Of a DNA stretch of 33,416 bases, positions 1-11,028 are shown piece after piece (the stretch's first letter is position 1; each line of letters begins with the position of its first letter). The stretch is from an uncultured Pseudomonadota bacterium. GTDB lineage: Bacteria > Myxococcota_A > UBA9042 > CAIXZC01. The stretch spans positions 1 to 33,416 of the forward strand of contig CALGBT010000575.1 of the NCBI GenBank assembly GCA_937884235.1, written 5' to 3'. Below the pieces are notes generated by a model that was not told the origin of the DNA, ran no database searches, and saw nothing but the letters and a program-made list of their open reading frames with translations. Both the position numbers and the translations under genes were made by a program.

Positions 1-526
1 CCCTGGCCAACTGAGCCAATCGCTCCACGTGACCTTCGTTGGCCGGCGAAATCGACATGTTGATGCGGGTTGGTAGACCGTAGCGCGCGGCTAGGGCCAG
101 CCCGTCTACGGCAGCCTGATAAAGCCCCGGCAGACCTCTCACAAAGTCGTGGGTCTCATCAGCATAGTCCAGGGAAACTGTGAGGCCATCGAGGTATGGA
201 GCCAGGGCGGGGAGGCGTCTGGCGAGCATACTTCCGTTGGTGGTCAAGGAGATGTTGTAGCCGCAAGTGCGGGCCGCAGCCAGGGCCGCCTCAGCCTGCC
301 GATAGATGGTCGGCTCACCCCCGGAGAAATAGAGGAAACGGCAGCCCAATTCCCAGGCTTCGCAGAGCAGTCGGCGGATCTCGTCGAGGGTCAGTTCAGA
401 GGTCTCTTCTTCCTGCCAGTGGTAGCAGAAGGGGCACTTCGCATTGCATTTCTGTGATGGCTCCAGCAGGAGCATGAGTGGACGGGGTCGTCCCAGTATG
501 CCGTTGTCGATGGCCGCCTTGACCAT
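1..526 (-). CDS. Radical SAM domain protein (partial, C-terminus beyond window start)
   Basis: Reverse-strand reading gives MVKAAIDNGILGRPRPLMLLLEPSQKCNAKCPFCYHWQEEETSELTLDEIRRLLCEAWELGCRFLYFSGGEPTIYRQ..., with CxxxCxxC (CNAKCPFC) and GGEP motifs. The frame stays open to position 1. An in-frame TTG at 545-547 overlaps the RNase J stop (TTGA) and is a possible alternative start. Confidence 0.88.
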   Translation of the reverse strand, partial: MVKAAIDNGILGRPRPLMLLLEPSQKCNAKCPFCYHWQEEETSELTLDEIRRLLCEAWELGCRFLYFSGGEPTIYRQAEAALAAARTCGYNISLTTNGSMLARRLPALAPYLDGLTVSLDYADETHDFVRGLPGLYQAAVDGLALAARYGLPTRINMSISPANEGHVERLAQLAR

Positions 527-543
527 CGCCGGGAAAAACCCAC

Positions 544-2202
544 TCAACGCTTCTCCTTGCCGCTACTCAGGAAGACGTGGACCAGGGGCCGGCGGTTCTG
601 AAGCTTCTTCAGTGCCCGGCGCACCAGAATACTGATCTCTTCCTCTATTGAGCGCTCCGAAAGGCCCTTCTTGCGAGCTTCGAAATCGGACCAAATGAGC
701 TCCTGAAGAGTCTCTACCAGGGTTTCATCCGGGTCGGGCACTCCGTACAGCGTAATTTCAGTGTTAACGGAAATCCCTTTGCCACGCTTCTTCACCACGG
801 CGTGGACGTTGACGAGGCCATTATGGAAGAGCTTCTTGCGATCTTTCAGCCGCAACTCATACGCATTGCCGATGATCGGTCGCTCCACATAGTAGTGTTC
901 GAGGTCGTTGTGGTCGGCGTATTCAACACCGTCCCTGGTCACCTCGATAACATCCCCCCAGTCGGCGATGAGCGTCTTGGCCCCGATGACTTCTCGGGCC
1001 AAAGTCGCGTGCTCATGGAGGAACCGGTACTCGCCGTGGACGGGAATGAAGTGTTTTGGTCGCAGCAACTCCAACATCTCAATGACTTCTTCTCGCCGAC
1101 CGTGGCCAGAGGTGTGGACATCGGCGTTGCGCTCGTGCAGAACCCGGGCTCCGGCCTTGACCAGGTCGTTGGTAACCCTTTGAATGGCCTTCTCGTTGCC
1201 AGGAATAACCTTGCTTGAGTAAATGACCAGATCGTTTGACTTGATCCTGACGTCAGGATGTTCACCATTAGCAATTCTGGTCAAAGCGGCTCTCGGCTCC
1301 CCCTGGGACCCGGCAATAAGCAGGAAGACCTCCTCATCGGGCACCTCTTCGATGAATCTAGGGTCCACCAGCCGATTGGGGTCGAGGGGGGCGAAGCCAG
1401 TCTCGATGGCGGCCCGCGTGTACGTGTTTAGGGAACGTCCCACGAGGCAAAGGCGACGCTTCAATTTCCGGGCCACTTCGGCAAAGAGGCTGATGCGTTC
1501 AATGTTCGATGAGAAGAGAGTGACCAGCACTCGCCCACGATGCGCAGAGGCCAGCTCCACCAGGTTGGCGGCCACTTGCGATTCTGGTCCGGTCCTCCCC
1601 GGGACCTCTGCATTGGTGGAATCCGAGAGGAGCAGAAAGACTCCGTCATCTCCCAACCGGGCGAAGCCTTCACGGTCAAATGGCTCCCCCAGACTCGGCA
1701 CCAGGTCGATACGGAAATCGCCGGTGTGGACGATGCGGCCAAAGGGCGTCAAAATGGCCAACGCCAACGCATCGGGAATAGAATGGGTGACCCGGTAGAA
1801 CTCAAACTCCATGCCGGCCAGCGTCAGCTGGTCGCCAGGTTTGATGTTGTGCAGCACGAAGGCCGGAGAGGAGTTATACTCCGGAGTCTTCTCTCGAATA
1901 ATCGCGGCAGCAAAGGGCGGTGCGTAAACCGGTATGTGCAAATCACCAAAGATAATGGGAATTGCACCAATGTGGTCTTCGTGGCCGTGGGTCACGACCA
2001 CCGCCAGGATGCGGTCTTTGTTGGCGGCGAAGTAGCGGAGGTCAGGGATGATCAGATCGGGACCGGCAAAACGATTGTCCGGGAACATGACTCCGCAGTC
2101 GATGATGACGATTCCTTGCGGTGTTTCCAGGGCGAGGCAGTTCATGCCGATTTCGCCTACTCCCCCGAGGAAGTTCAGGCGTAGTTCTTGGGAATTGCTC
2201 AA
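544..2202 (-). CDS. rnj: Ribonuclease J (metallo-beta-lactamase/beta-CASP RNase)
   Basis: 552 aa; N-terminal LNFLGGVGEIGMNCLALET, HGHEDHIGAIP metal-binding motif, HTGDFRID, HTSGHGRREE and HFIPVHGEYR, all typical of RNase J. Confidence 0.95.
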   Translation of the reverse strand: MSNSQELRLNFLGGVGEIGMNCLALETPQGIVIIDCGVMFPDNRFAGPDLIIPDLRYFAANKDRILAVVVTHGHEDHIGAIPIIFGDLHIPVYAPPFAAAIIREKTPEYNSSPAFVLHNIKPGDQLTLAGMEFEFYRVTHSIPDALALAILTPFGRIVHTGDFRIDLVPSLGEPFDREGFARLGDDGVFLLLSDSTNAEVPGRTGPESQVAANLVELASAHRGRVLVTLFSSNIERISLFAEVARKLKRRLCLVGRSLNTYTRAAIETGFAPLDPNRLVDPRFIEEVPDEEVFLLIAGSQGEPRAALTRIANGEHPDVRIKSNDLVIYSSKVIPGNEKAIQRVTNDLVKAGARVLHERNADVHTSGHGRREEVIEMLELLRPKHFIPVHGEYRFLHEHATLAREVIGAKTLIADWGDVIEVTRDGVEYADHNDLEHYYVERPIIGNAYELRLKDRKKLFHNGLVNVHAVVKKRGKGISVNTEITLYGVPDPDETLVETLQELIWSDFEARKKGLSERSIEEEISILVRRALKKLQNRRPLVHVFLSSGKEKR

Positions 2203-2380
2203 AAGGTGGTTCTCCTACAGGTAGTGGGGTGACCGGAGCGGTGAAAAACCAGGCCGGCCAGCGTCTTCGAGCGCCAGTATAGCAGAAGTTACGCCGAGTT
2301 GGAACGATTGAGTCCCTCGTCCTTGACCTGCGTTGCCCTGCTCGGCTATAACATGAGCGGTTTTGACGGGAAGGAGCACC

Positions 2381-3127
2381 ATGTACGAAGCCAACGCATT
2401 ACGCCGTGACCTTGTGAAGTACTCCCAGCGCATTTGGGAGCGGGGCTGGGTTGCCAACCATGATGGCAACCTTTCGGTCCGCGTTGACAAGAGCCGGATA
2501 CTGGCAACTCCCACAGCCTTTTCCAAAGGGGAGGTGCGGGAAGACGATCTGCTTCTCATCGAAATCTGGACGGGTAAGGTCCTCAGCGGTCGGCACCGCC
2601 CCTTCTCTGAGTTGCCACTGCACCTGGAGTATTATCAGGTGCGTCCAGACGTGCAGGCGGTTATCCATGCGCACCCGCCCGTAGCTTGTGGTTTTGCCAT
2701 CGCGGGGCTAGAGGTTGACCCGCGTATTACTCCCGAGGCGGTGGTGAGCATTGGCGACCGCATCCCGCTGGCTCCAACGGTGAAGCCTGGCTCCCTCGCC
2801 GCCAGACAGCAGATTCGTAGCCTGGGCACTCTCTACGATGCGGTGATGCTGGGCAATCACGGTACCGTGGTTTGTGGAAGTGACCTGGAGATGGCCTATC
2901 TGCGTACGGAACTGGTGGAACACCTGGCGAAAATGCAACAGCAGGCGATGCTCCTTGGCAATCTCCGGCTCATTCAGGATGAGTGGGTGGCGGAGTTGAT
3001 GAAGAAGCGCAAGTCCGCAGGTCTTGGACCCGAGGCGCGTGGGGCTCAGACCCCCCCGGCGCGGGTGTTGGCCGACCTGCCCGTCGAAGAGATTATTTCA
3101 TCCATGGTGGAGCAATTGAAAGCGTAG
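2381..3127 (+). CDS. Class II aldolase/adducin family protein (fuculose-phosphate aldolase-like)
   Basis: ATG at 2381 preceded by GGGAAGGAG. Motifs GNLSVRV, HAHPP and GNHGTVV match class II aldolase metal-binding and active-site regions. The track start at 2363 is a TTG. Confidence 0.88.
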   Translation: MYEANALRRDLVKYSQRIWERGWVANHDGNLSVRVDKSRILATPTAFSKGEVREDDLLLIEIWTGKVLSGRHRPFSELPLHLEYYQVRPDVQAVIHAHPPVACGFAIAGLEVDPRITPEAVVSIGDRIPLAPTVKPGSLAARQQIRSLGTLYDAVMLGNHGTVVCGSDLEMAYLRTELVEHLAKMQQQAMLLGNLRLIQDEWVAELMKKRKSAGLGPEARGAQTPPARVLADLPVEEIISSMVEQLKA

Positions 3128-3131
3128 TCCT

Positions 3132-5252
<2,121 letters not shown>

Positions 5253-5396
5253 GGTCACCATGCGCCGGGGCGAAGGCCCAGGCCATGCTCTTCACCCACA
5301 TCCACCACTTAGGACAAGAAGAAGCGAAGACGCAGGGAGAGGGGGAGGAGGGATGGATGGTCGGCAAGGCGCCCGCCTCTCCCCGCGTGAAGTGGG

Positions 5397-8300
5397 CTAT
5401 GGAATCGATACCGTGTTGGCCTTCTTGCCAGGCAGGCCGTTGGTGCCGTTGACCGGATAGCCCTGTGATGTGAGCCCGCCGTTTCCGCCCTGGCCCGGTG
5501 CGCCCAGAGCGTAGGTCGTGGCCTGCACTTTTGGTGCCTTCGCCTTATCGTAGAGAAGCGCGGCACTGTTGCCTCCGGAGCCGCCTCCGCCGACTCCCCC
5601 GTTGCCGCCGTCGCCACCCGCACCACCGAAACCTCCCTTCCCAGACCCCGCGTAACCTTTGCCGCCCAATCCACCGGCTCCACCCTGGCCTCCTTTGCCG
5701 GCCTTACCGCCGTTGCCGCCCTTGCCGCCCTTGGCTGTGGTGAGTTCACAGCCGATGATAGCGATGGGGGATTTGTGGAGAACTATGGCCATGGAACCGC
5801 CGCCAGCTTTGCCTCCTTTGCCTCCTGTGCCGGAGGTTCCGCCAGCCCCGCCGCCGCCCCCGCCGCCCCCCTTGGAGTCACACCACAGGTAGGCGTCGTT
5901 CTTGTGCTTGCCCATGCCGCCGCCACCACCGCCGCAGCCATCGACGCCGTTGCCACCGTCATTGCCGGCGTCCCCAATCCAGCCAGATTTGGTCAGCGCG
6001 CCCTTGGTGAAACCACCCTTGCCCTGACTGCCACCCGGGCCGTCGATGCCGTCGCCGCCATTGCTGCCGTTGTTGCCGTCACCAGCGTAGATGCCGCCGT
6101 CGCCACCCATTTCCTTGCCCCACTTCTTGTAGCAGCACGATGGCTCCCCGACGTCGATTCCGGTCCACGTCACCTTTGCCCCCGGGCTCCAGGGCCCGGC
6201 TGTGGGGATATCGCCGATGCCGTCGCCGCGGCCGCCACAGGTGAACTCCATTCCTAGTGCCCCGGCGGCAAACCCGGGACAGGTGTTGTCGGTGTTGGGG
6301 TTATTGCAGATGGGCGAAGAGCTGCTGAAGCAACCGCTTGTGGCGTTGGCTCCAGCCTTGCCATTCATGCCGTTGACACCGTCCATGCCGTTAGCTCCAT
6401 CAGCGCCGTTACCAGCCTTGATGGCCACCATGGTGAGGCTCAGTCCAGGGCTCTCAGAGGCAAAGAGACCAACTGAACTTTGCCCTGCGGCGATGGCCTT
6501 GGCAGCCTGAATGGTGAGGCGGCCGACGCTGGTTTGACCGATCAACTTGAAGCCCTCCACGGCTGTTGGGCCACCGACTACCAGGCTCTTGGCCGCGGGG
6601 CTGGAAGACCAGTTCTTCGCTGCCATGTAGCCTCCCCAGACATGGACCCCCGGGCGCAGCTTGATGCTTCCGGGATAGGTGCCAGTGTCCACCAGCACAG
6701 AGTCCTTGTACGAGTTGCCGTGCACCGAATCGATGGCCGACTGGATCGTCTTCTTGGGTTTTTGCATGGTGCCCGGATTCGTGTCTGCCCCTTTCGCTAC
6801 TGAAACGAATACCGAGCGCTCGATATTGCCATCGATGCCGTCGCAGTTCTGGTCCACGCCCAGGAGGTCAGGGAGGTCGTCGGCCCCCGGGTTGATGGCC
6901 GAGTAGGCGTCGTTGCAGTCAGCCGCGGCGCTCGGCAGGCAGTAGATACAGCCTGGTGTTATCACGGCATCCGCAGCACAGTAGCCATCCTGGTCGACGT
7001 CATATCCTTCGTCGATCTGCGAGTCACAGTTATCGTCCAGGTTATTGCAGATCTCCGGGGCTCCAGGGTGGACCGTGTAGTTTTTGTCATCGCAATCGAA
7101 GAATCCCTTGGGACAGCTTTTCTCTACAGCATCGCACTGAGCTTCAGTGGCCATGGGAGTGCCCAGGTAACAGTTGGCCACGCTGTCTGGGGGAGCGTTC
7201 ACGCAGTAGCCGTCAGCATCGCCGTCGCAGCCGTCGTCCACCTGCAGGTTGCAGTTCTGGTTGATACCGTCGCAAAGCTCGATCGCACCAGGATGGACGG
7301 ATGCGTCGTCGTCATCGCAATCCACCTCCGGCGAAATGCAGAGGAGGCCGACTCCCCACTTGAGTACCGGGGCATGGCAGTAGCCGTCGCCGTCTTGATC
7401 GCACCCCTCGTCGGGAATCTGGTCACAGTCGTTGTCCAGTCCGTCGCACCATTCCTGGTGGCCCGGATGGATGTTGTCCGAAAGGTCGTTGCAGTCCATT
7501 AGCGGGTATCGACAGACCATGTCCGGGCCGTAGGCCAGCGGTTCCTGGGAGCAGTACCCGTCACCGTCGAAATCGCACTGTTCATCGACCTGTCCGTCGC
7601 AGTTGTTGTCGATGTTGTCGCACAGTTCAGGGGCGGCCAGGTAGATGGCAGGGTTATCGTCATTGCAGTCCAGGCTGTTGTCGACGGCGCCTGGGCCAGG
7701 CTGACAGGCGCACCTGATATTCTGGCTGCCGTAGCCATCGCCGTCGGCATCGACGAAGAAGGCGATGCAGTCGGCGGCCTCGGCCTCATCCACTTCGCCG
7801 TCGCAATCGTTGTCCAGCCCGTCACAGACTTCGGCCTCTGCTGCGGGAGCATTGCACACCGGTATTCCGGACAGGCACTTCTCCACGCCCGGGCATGTGC
7901 CGTTGTTGTTGGTGATCTGACAGGGCTTGTCCGGAATCTCGTCGTCAGCTTTGCCGTTGCAATTGTCGTCCAGTCCGTTGCAGACCTCATCCAGTGGTGG
8001 TGGTGCGTCGCATTTGCCCAGGCCATCTTCGGTGCAGTACCGCTCTCCCACGCACATGCCCTCCGCGTGGTCGACACATGCGGTTGAATGGCCAAAGTTG
8101 GTCTCGGCCCACGCACAATCGCACTCGCCCTCCCAAGCTACGCATCTCTCTTCGTGGCACTGGAAGCCGTGGGGACAGGCTGAATCCTCGTTGCACGAGG
8201 TGGTGCAATAGGCCCCGATCTCTTTCTCCGCCAGGCCGCAGAAGGAAGCATCATCGCCGGGGAAGCGTGCGCAATCGCCAGAGTCATGACAGGGTCGGCA

Positions 8301-8693
8301 ATAGGGCAGGAATTGGCCAATGCAGACGTTGGTGATGCTGTCCCGCTTAGCCCCCACCGCGCGGCAATCATATCCCAGGGGACACTCTTCCACACAGGGG
8401 GTAGCGCAAAAGTAGCCTGAACCTTCGTCCACGCACGGTAGTCCCGCACAGTCGGCGCTGGTCAGGCAGCTCTGGCCGGCATGCTCAGCGGCGGTTGTGA
8501 GATCCCCTTCGTCCCAGTCCTCAAAGGTCAGGCCGGAGTCTGGGGTGCCGCCGGGCTCGTCGGCTAGAAAGGCCGGCAAGTCCGGGTCTGGGTCTGTCCA
8601 CGTATCGAAGGCCACGGGGTCAAAGTTCGCAGGATCGCTGCCGCAGGCGGACAGCAGGGCCAGGAAGAAGATAATGCTTGAGAATTGCTTCAT
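5397..8693 (-). CDS. Secreted lipoprotein: Cys-rich N-terminus, MopE-type metal-binding motifs, beta-helix-like segment and glycine-rich/collagen-like C-terminus
   Basis: From MKQFSSIIFFLALLSACGSD (lipobox) with upstream GGAGGTG. Motifs such as VCDGLDNDCDGEVDE, then VSVAKGADTNPGTMQKPKKTIQSAIDSV and long G-x-x/GG-rich tracts. Track start 8735 is 14 codons upstream. Confidence 0.9.
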   Translation of the reverse strand: MKQFSSIIFFLALLSACGSDPANFDPVAFDTWTDPDPDLPAFLADEPGGTPDSGLTFEDWDEGDLTTAAEHAGQSCLTSADCAGLPCVDEGSGYFCATPCVEECPLGYDCRAVGAKRDSITNVCIGQFLPYCRPCHDSGDCARFPGDDASFCGLAEKEIGAYCTTSCNEDSACPHGFQCHEERCVAWEGECDCAWAETNFGHSTACVDHAEGMCVGERYCTEDGLGKCDAPPPLDEVCNGLDDNCNGKADDEIPDKPCQITNNNGTCPGVEKCLSGIPVCNAPAAEAEVCDGLDNDCDGEVDEAEAADCIAFFVDADGDGYGSQNIRCACQPGPGAVDNSLDCNDDNPAIYLAAPELCDNIDNNCDGQVDEQCDFDGDGYCSQEPLAYGPDMVCRYPLMDCNDLSDNIHPGHQEWCDGLDNDCDQIPDEGCDQDGDGYCHAPVLKWGVGLLCISPEVDCDDDDASVHPGAIELCDGINQNCNLQVDDGCDGDADGYCVNAPPDSVANCYLGTPMATEAQCDAVEKSCPKGFFDCDDKNYTVHPGAPEICNNLDDNCDSQIDEGYDVDQDGYCAADAVITPGCIYCLPSAAADCNDAYSAINPGADDLPDLLGVDQNCDGIDGNIERSVFVSVAKGADTNPGTMQKPKKTIQSAIDSVHGNSYKDSVLVDTGTYPGSIKLRPGVHVWGGYMAAKNWSSSPAAKSLVVGGPTAVEGFKLIGQTSVGRLTIQAAKAIAAGQSSVGLFASESPGLSLTMVAIKAGNGADGANGMDGVNGMNGKAGANATSGCFSSSSPICNNPNTDNTCPGFAAGALGMEFTCGGRGDGIGDIPTAGPWSPGAKVTWTGIDVGEPSCCYKKWGKEMGGDGGIYAGDGNNGSNGGDGIDGPGGSQGKGGFTKGALTKSGWIGDAGNDGGNGVDGCGGGGGGMGKHKNDAYLWCDSKGGGGGGGGAGGTSGTGGKGGKAGGGSMAIVLHKSPIAIIGCELTTAKGGKGGNGGKAGKGGQGGAGGLGGKGYAGSGKGGFGGAGGDGGNGGVGGGGSGGNSAALLYDKAKAPKVQATTYALGAPGQGGNGGLTSQGYPVNGTNGLPGKKANTVSIP

Positions 8694-8923
8694 GGTGCAC
8701 CTCCAGGTTTGTTTGGGCATTGTGCCGTTCCTCACTCCTCACCCTCTTTATCGGGAGGAGCGATACCAAAGACCTGAAATTTCTTGTTTCACCTGTTATT
8801 TTAGTGGGTTACGTTTTTTGGTCTCGGGGAAGTGAATAGTCGTGCGCCCGCCGGCGTCTGTCTGCCCCAGTTGCCAAAGCGCAGCGGCCACCAGCACGGT
8901 CCGCTGAAAACTAGGAGGAAACC

Positions 8924-9820
8924 ATGAAACGGATATCGACATACGCGACTCTTTTGATGCTGGCCCTGGCCCCGGCGGCAGGGAGTGCCGGTGAGTTGGC
9001 GACTTCCTCCAGCGAAGTGCAGGTCGACAGTGATGCTGCAGCGAAGGGGAAGTACAAGGGCAAGAACCAGAAGAAGTACAAGAAGCAGAAGAAGGTGGTG
9101 ATTCGAAGCCGCAACCGTGGCCCCAGGGTCGTAGTGGCGCCGGTGATTCACCAGCACCGACGCGTCGTAGTTCACAGTGGCCCGCCAGTTGTCGAGACGG
9201 TCCGCTACGTGCCGGCTCGCCGCACAGCGGTGACGCATAAGCAGTATGCGCGCCGTCCCGTTGAGGATCGGATGTTGGGAATTGGCATACGTTTCAGTGG
9301 AGTCGCCGTGGACGGTGAGAAGCTTAATCTGGGGTCGGTGGAGAATCCTACCATGGGCGGCCTGGGCCTGCAGATTCGGGGCAAAGTCTCTCCCAATGTC
9401 GGCCTGGAACTGGCGACAGACGTGCTCTATGGGGAGACCGATGTCATGGACCAGACGACGGTCCCCATCACACTCTCCGCAATGTACTACCTGATCCCCC
9501 GCGGCAAGTTCAAGCTCTATGGGTTGCTGGGGGGCGGTGTGCATCTGACCAAGCTGGAGTACCACAATGGTTTTCGTCACGATCTCGTTGAGATCGCCGG
9601 CCAGGCCGGAGCGGGCATGGAATTGCGCTTCACCCCAGACTTCGGCCTCAGCGCCGACCTGCGATTCATCGGGCTCTACAAGAACATCGAGTCGGAGTCG
9701 AGCATCGAGTCCAAGTGCATGGGCCTCTCCGGCGTGACCATCAACTGCAGTGGCGTGAAGCAGGCTGACAAGTTCAATGCCGGTGCCCAATTCATGGTTG
9801 GCGCCAATATGTACTTCTAG
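8924..9820 (+). CDS. Predicted outer-membrane beta-barrel protein with a Lys/Arg-rich N-terminal linker
   Basis: AGGAGGAAACC then ATG at 8924; signal peptide MKRISTYATLLMLALAPAAGSAG; C-terminal alternating strands (MYYLIPRGKFKLYGLLGGGVHLT... FNAGAQFMVGANMYF) ending in an aromatic residue. Confidence 0.8.
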   Translation: MKRISTYATLLMLALAPAAGSAGELATSSSEVQVDSDAAAKGKYKGKNQKKYKKQKKVVIRSRNRGPRVVVAPVIHQHRRVVVHSGPPVVETVRYVPARRTAVTHKQYARRPVEDRMLGIGIRFSGVAVDGEKLNLGSVENPTMGGLGLQIRGKVSPNVGLELATDVLYGETDVMDQTTVPITLSAMYYLIPRGKFKLYGLLGGGVHLTKLEYHNGFRHDLVEIAGQAGAGMELRFTPDFGLSADLRFIGLYKNIESESSIESKCMGLSGVTINCSGVKQADKFNAGAQFMVGANMYF

Positions 9821-9864
9821 CCATCCCCCCTTTTCGACCGCATACCAAATAGTACTCCGCACAC

Positions 9865-9884
9865 CGCCTGGCGCCAGCCAGGCG
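9865..9884. other. GC-rich inverted repeat CGCCTGG-CGCCAG-CCAGGCG
   Basis: Perfect 7-bp stem read directly; lies downstream of the 8924-9820 CDS. No U-tract. Confidence 0.5.
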
Positions 9885-9927
9885 CCGTTGCTGGGCATCG
9901 CTACATGCGTGGGTGGTGCGTACGGCG

Positions 9928-9949
9928 GCGCCGTCATGACTGACGGCGC
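9928..9949. other. GC-rich inverted repeat GCGCCGTCA-TGAC-TGACGGCGC
   Basis: Perfect 9-bp stem with 4-nt loop, about 90 bp upstream of RNase P RNA. Terminator or regulatory role not proven. Confidence 0.5.
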
Positions 9950-10036
9950 TGAGTAGGGATACGGGCGGTGCTCCACCGACCATCCCGACCAAAGCTCAAC
10001 TGGACGTCAGCACGAAATTCGCGTATGCTCCGGCCC

Positions 10037-10440
10037 GGACAGGGCCAGAGGGTGAGAAGGTCGCCGGTGCGTTTGTCGCACGGGAGGAAAGTCCGGGCTC
10101 CGCAGGGCAGGGTGGTCGGTAACGCCGACCGGGGGTGACCCCAGGGCCAGTGCCGCAGAGAGTAGACCGCCCGCCAGTCTTCGGGCTGTGCGTGGTAAGG
10201 GTGAAAGCGTGAGGTAAGAGCTCACGGGCTGTGACGGTGACGTCGCAGTCGGTAAACCCCACCTGGAGCAAGAGGAATATGGAAACGCCGGGGTTCGCCC
10301 CGTACGGGTTGCCCGCCCCAAGTTTCCGGGTACTCGCTTGAGGCATGTGGCAACGCATGTCCTAGACGAATGACCTTCGCCTGTGTTGGGGTGACCCGGC
10401 ACGGGAACAGAACCCGGCTTACTACCCTCTGGTCCTGTCC
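10037..10440 (+). ncRNA. rnpB: RNase P RNA (bacterial class A)
   Basis: GAGGAAAGTCCGGGCTCC, AGAGTAGACCGCC, GGTAAGGGTGAAAGCGTGAGGTAAGAGCTCACGG, GGTAAACCCCACCTGGAGCAAG, CTTGAGGCATGTGGCAACGCATGTCCTAGACGAATGAC and ACAGAACCCGGCTTA. Ends pair as a P1-like helix: GGACAGGGCCAGAGGGT (10037-10053) with ACCCTCTGGTCCTGTCC (10424-10440), one G-U. Confidence 0.96.
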
Positions 10441-10476
10441 GCCCGTCCCCTCGCCAGTGCGGTGAGCTTCGCAACC

Positions 10477-10971
10477 CTAAAGATTGATGATCTTCGGTGT
10501 ACCGACGCCGGCCCCGGTCACCTCGACCTCTGCGTAGGTGTGATGTGGTGAGAAGCGCTTCTCAGTGGGGCTACCGGGATTGAGGAAGAGAGTTCCTGCG
10601 TAGCTGCGGATTTCGGGAAAGTGGGAGTGACCGAAGACGACCAGCGAGTATCTTGAGCAGTCGATTCGCTGGGCGATTCGTTCCAGAAGATCCCGGGCCG
10701 CCCCCCAGCCGTGGATGACGGCGATGCGATGCCCCTGCACTACGCGCTCGCCGATCTCCGGAATACGGGCCCGCAGCGCGGCGTTGTCGGAGTTGCCGAG
10801 GGCGCAAAGGAGGGGCTTGCGGTGAAGCAGCGAGTCGTAAAACTCCGGGGCCACGAAGTCCCCGGCGTGGACCACCAGATTGGCCCCATCGATAGCTGTC
10901 TCCAGCGGCTCGGGGAGCCGGGCGGACTCTTTGAAGTGAGTGTCGGAAAGAATGACGAGCTTCTCGGGCAT
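10477..10971 (-). CDS. YfcE-like metallophosphoesterase
   Basis: MPEKLVILSDTHF, VVHAGDFV, ALGNSD, IAVIHGWG and VVFGHSHFPEI motifs of the calcineurin-like phosphoesterase family. Likely start MPEK; track start is 4 codons upstream. Confidence 0.92.
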   Translation of the reverse strand: MPEKLVILSDTHFKESARLPEPLETAIDGANLVVHAGDFVAPEFYDSLLHRKPLLCALGNSDNAALRARIPEIGERVVQGHRIAVIHGWGAARDLLERIAQRIDCSRYSLVVFGHSHFPEIRSYAGTLFLNPGSPTEKRFSPHHTYAEVEVTGAGVGTPKIINL

Positions 10972-11028
10972 GTCGGCCTCCAAGCTGGAACCCAGCTACT
11001 ATGGCATCGGCAGTTGCCCTAGGTCAAT

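Noticed and set aside
5397-6440. Glycine-rich repetitive DNA considered as a CRISPR or non-coding repeat array
   Set aside because: Repeats are short, degenerate and in frame with a single long CDS; no conserved repeat/spacer alternation.
8801-9976. Minus-strand ORF of 391 aa
   Set aside because: Antisense to the 8924-9820 gene, which has a good ribosome-binding site, signal peptide and barrel-like C-terminus.
9996-10474. Minus-strand ORFs of 120 and 155 aa
   Set aside because: They lie antisense over the RNase P RNA gene and show no recognisable domain.
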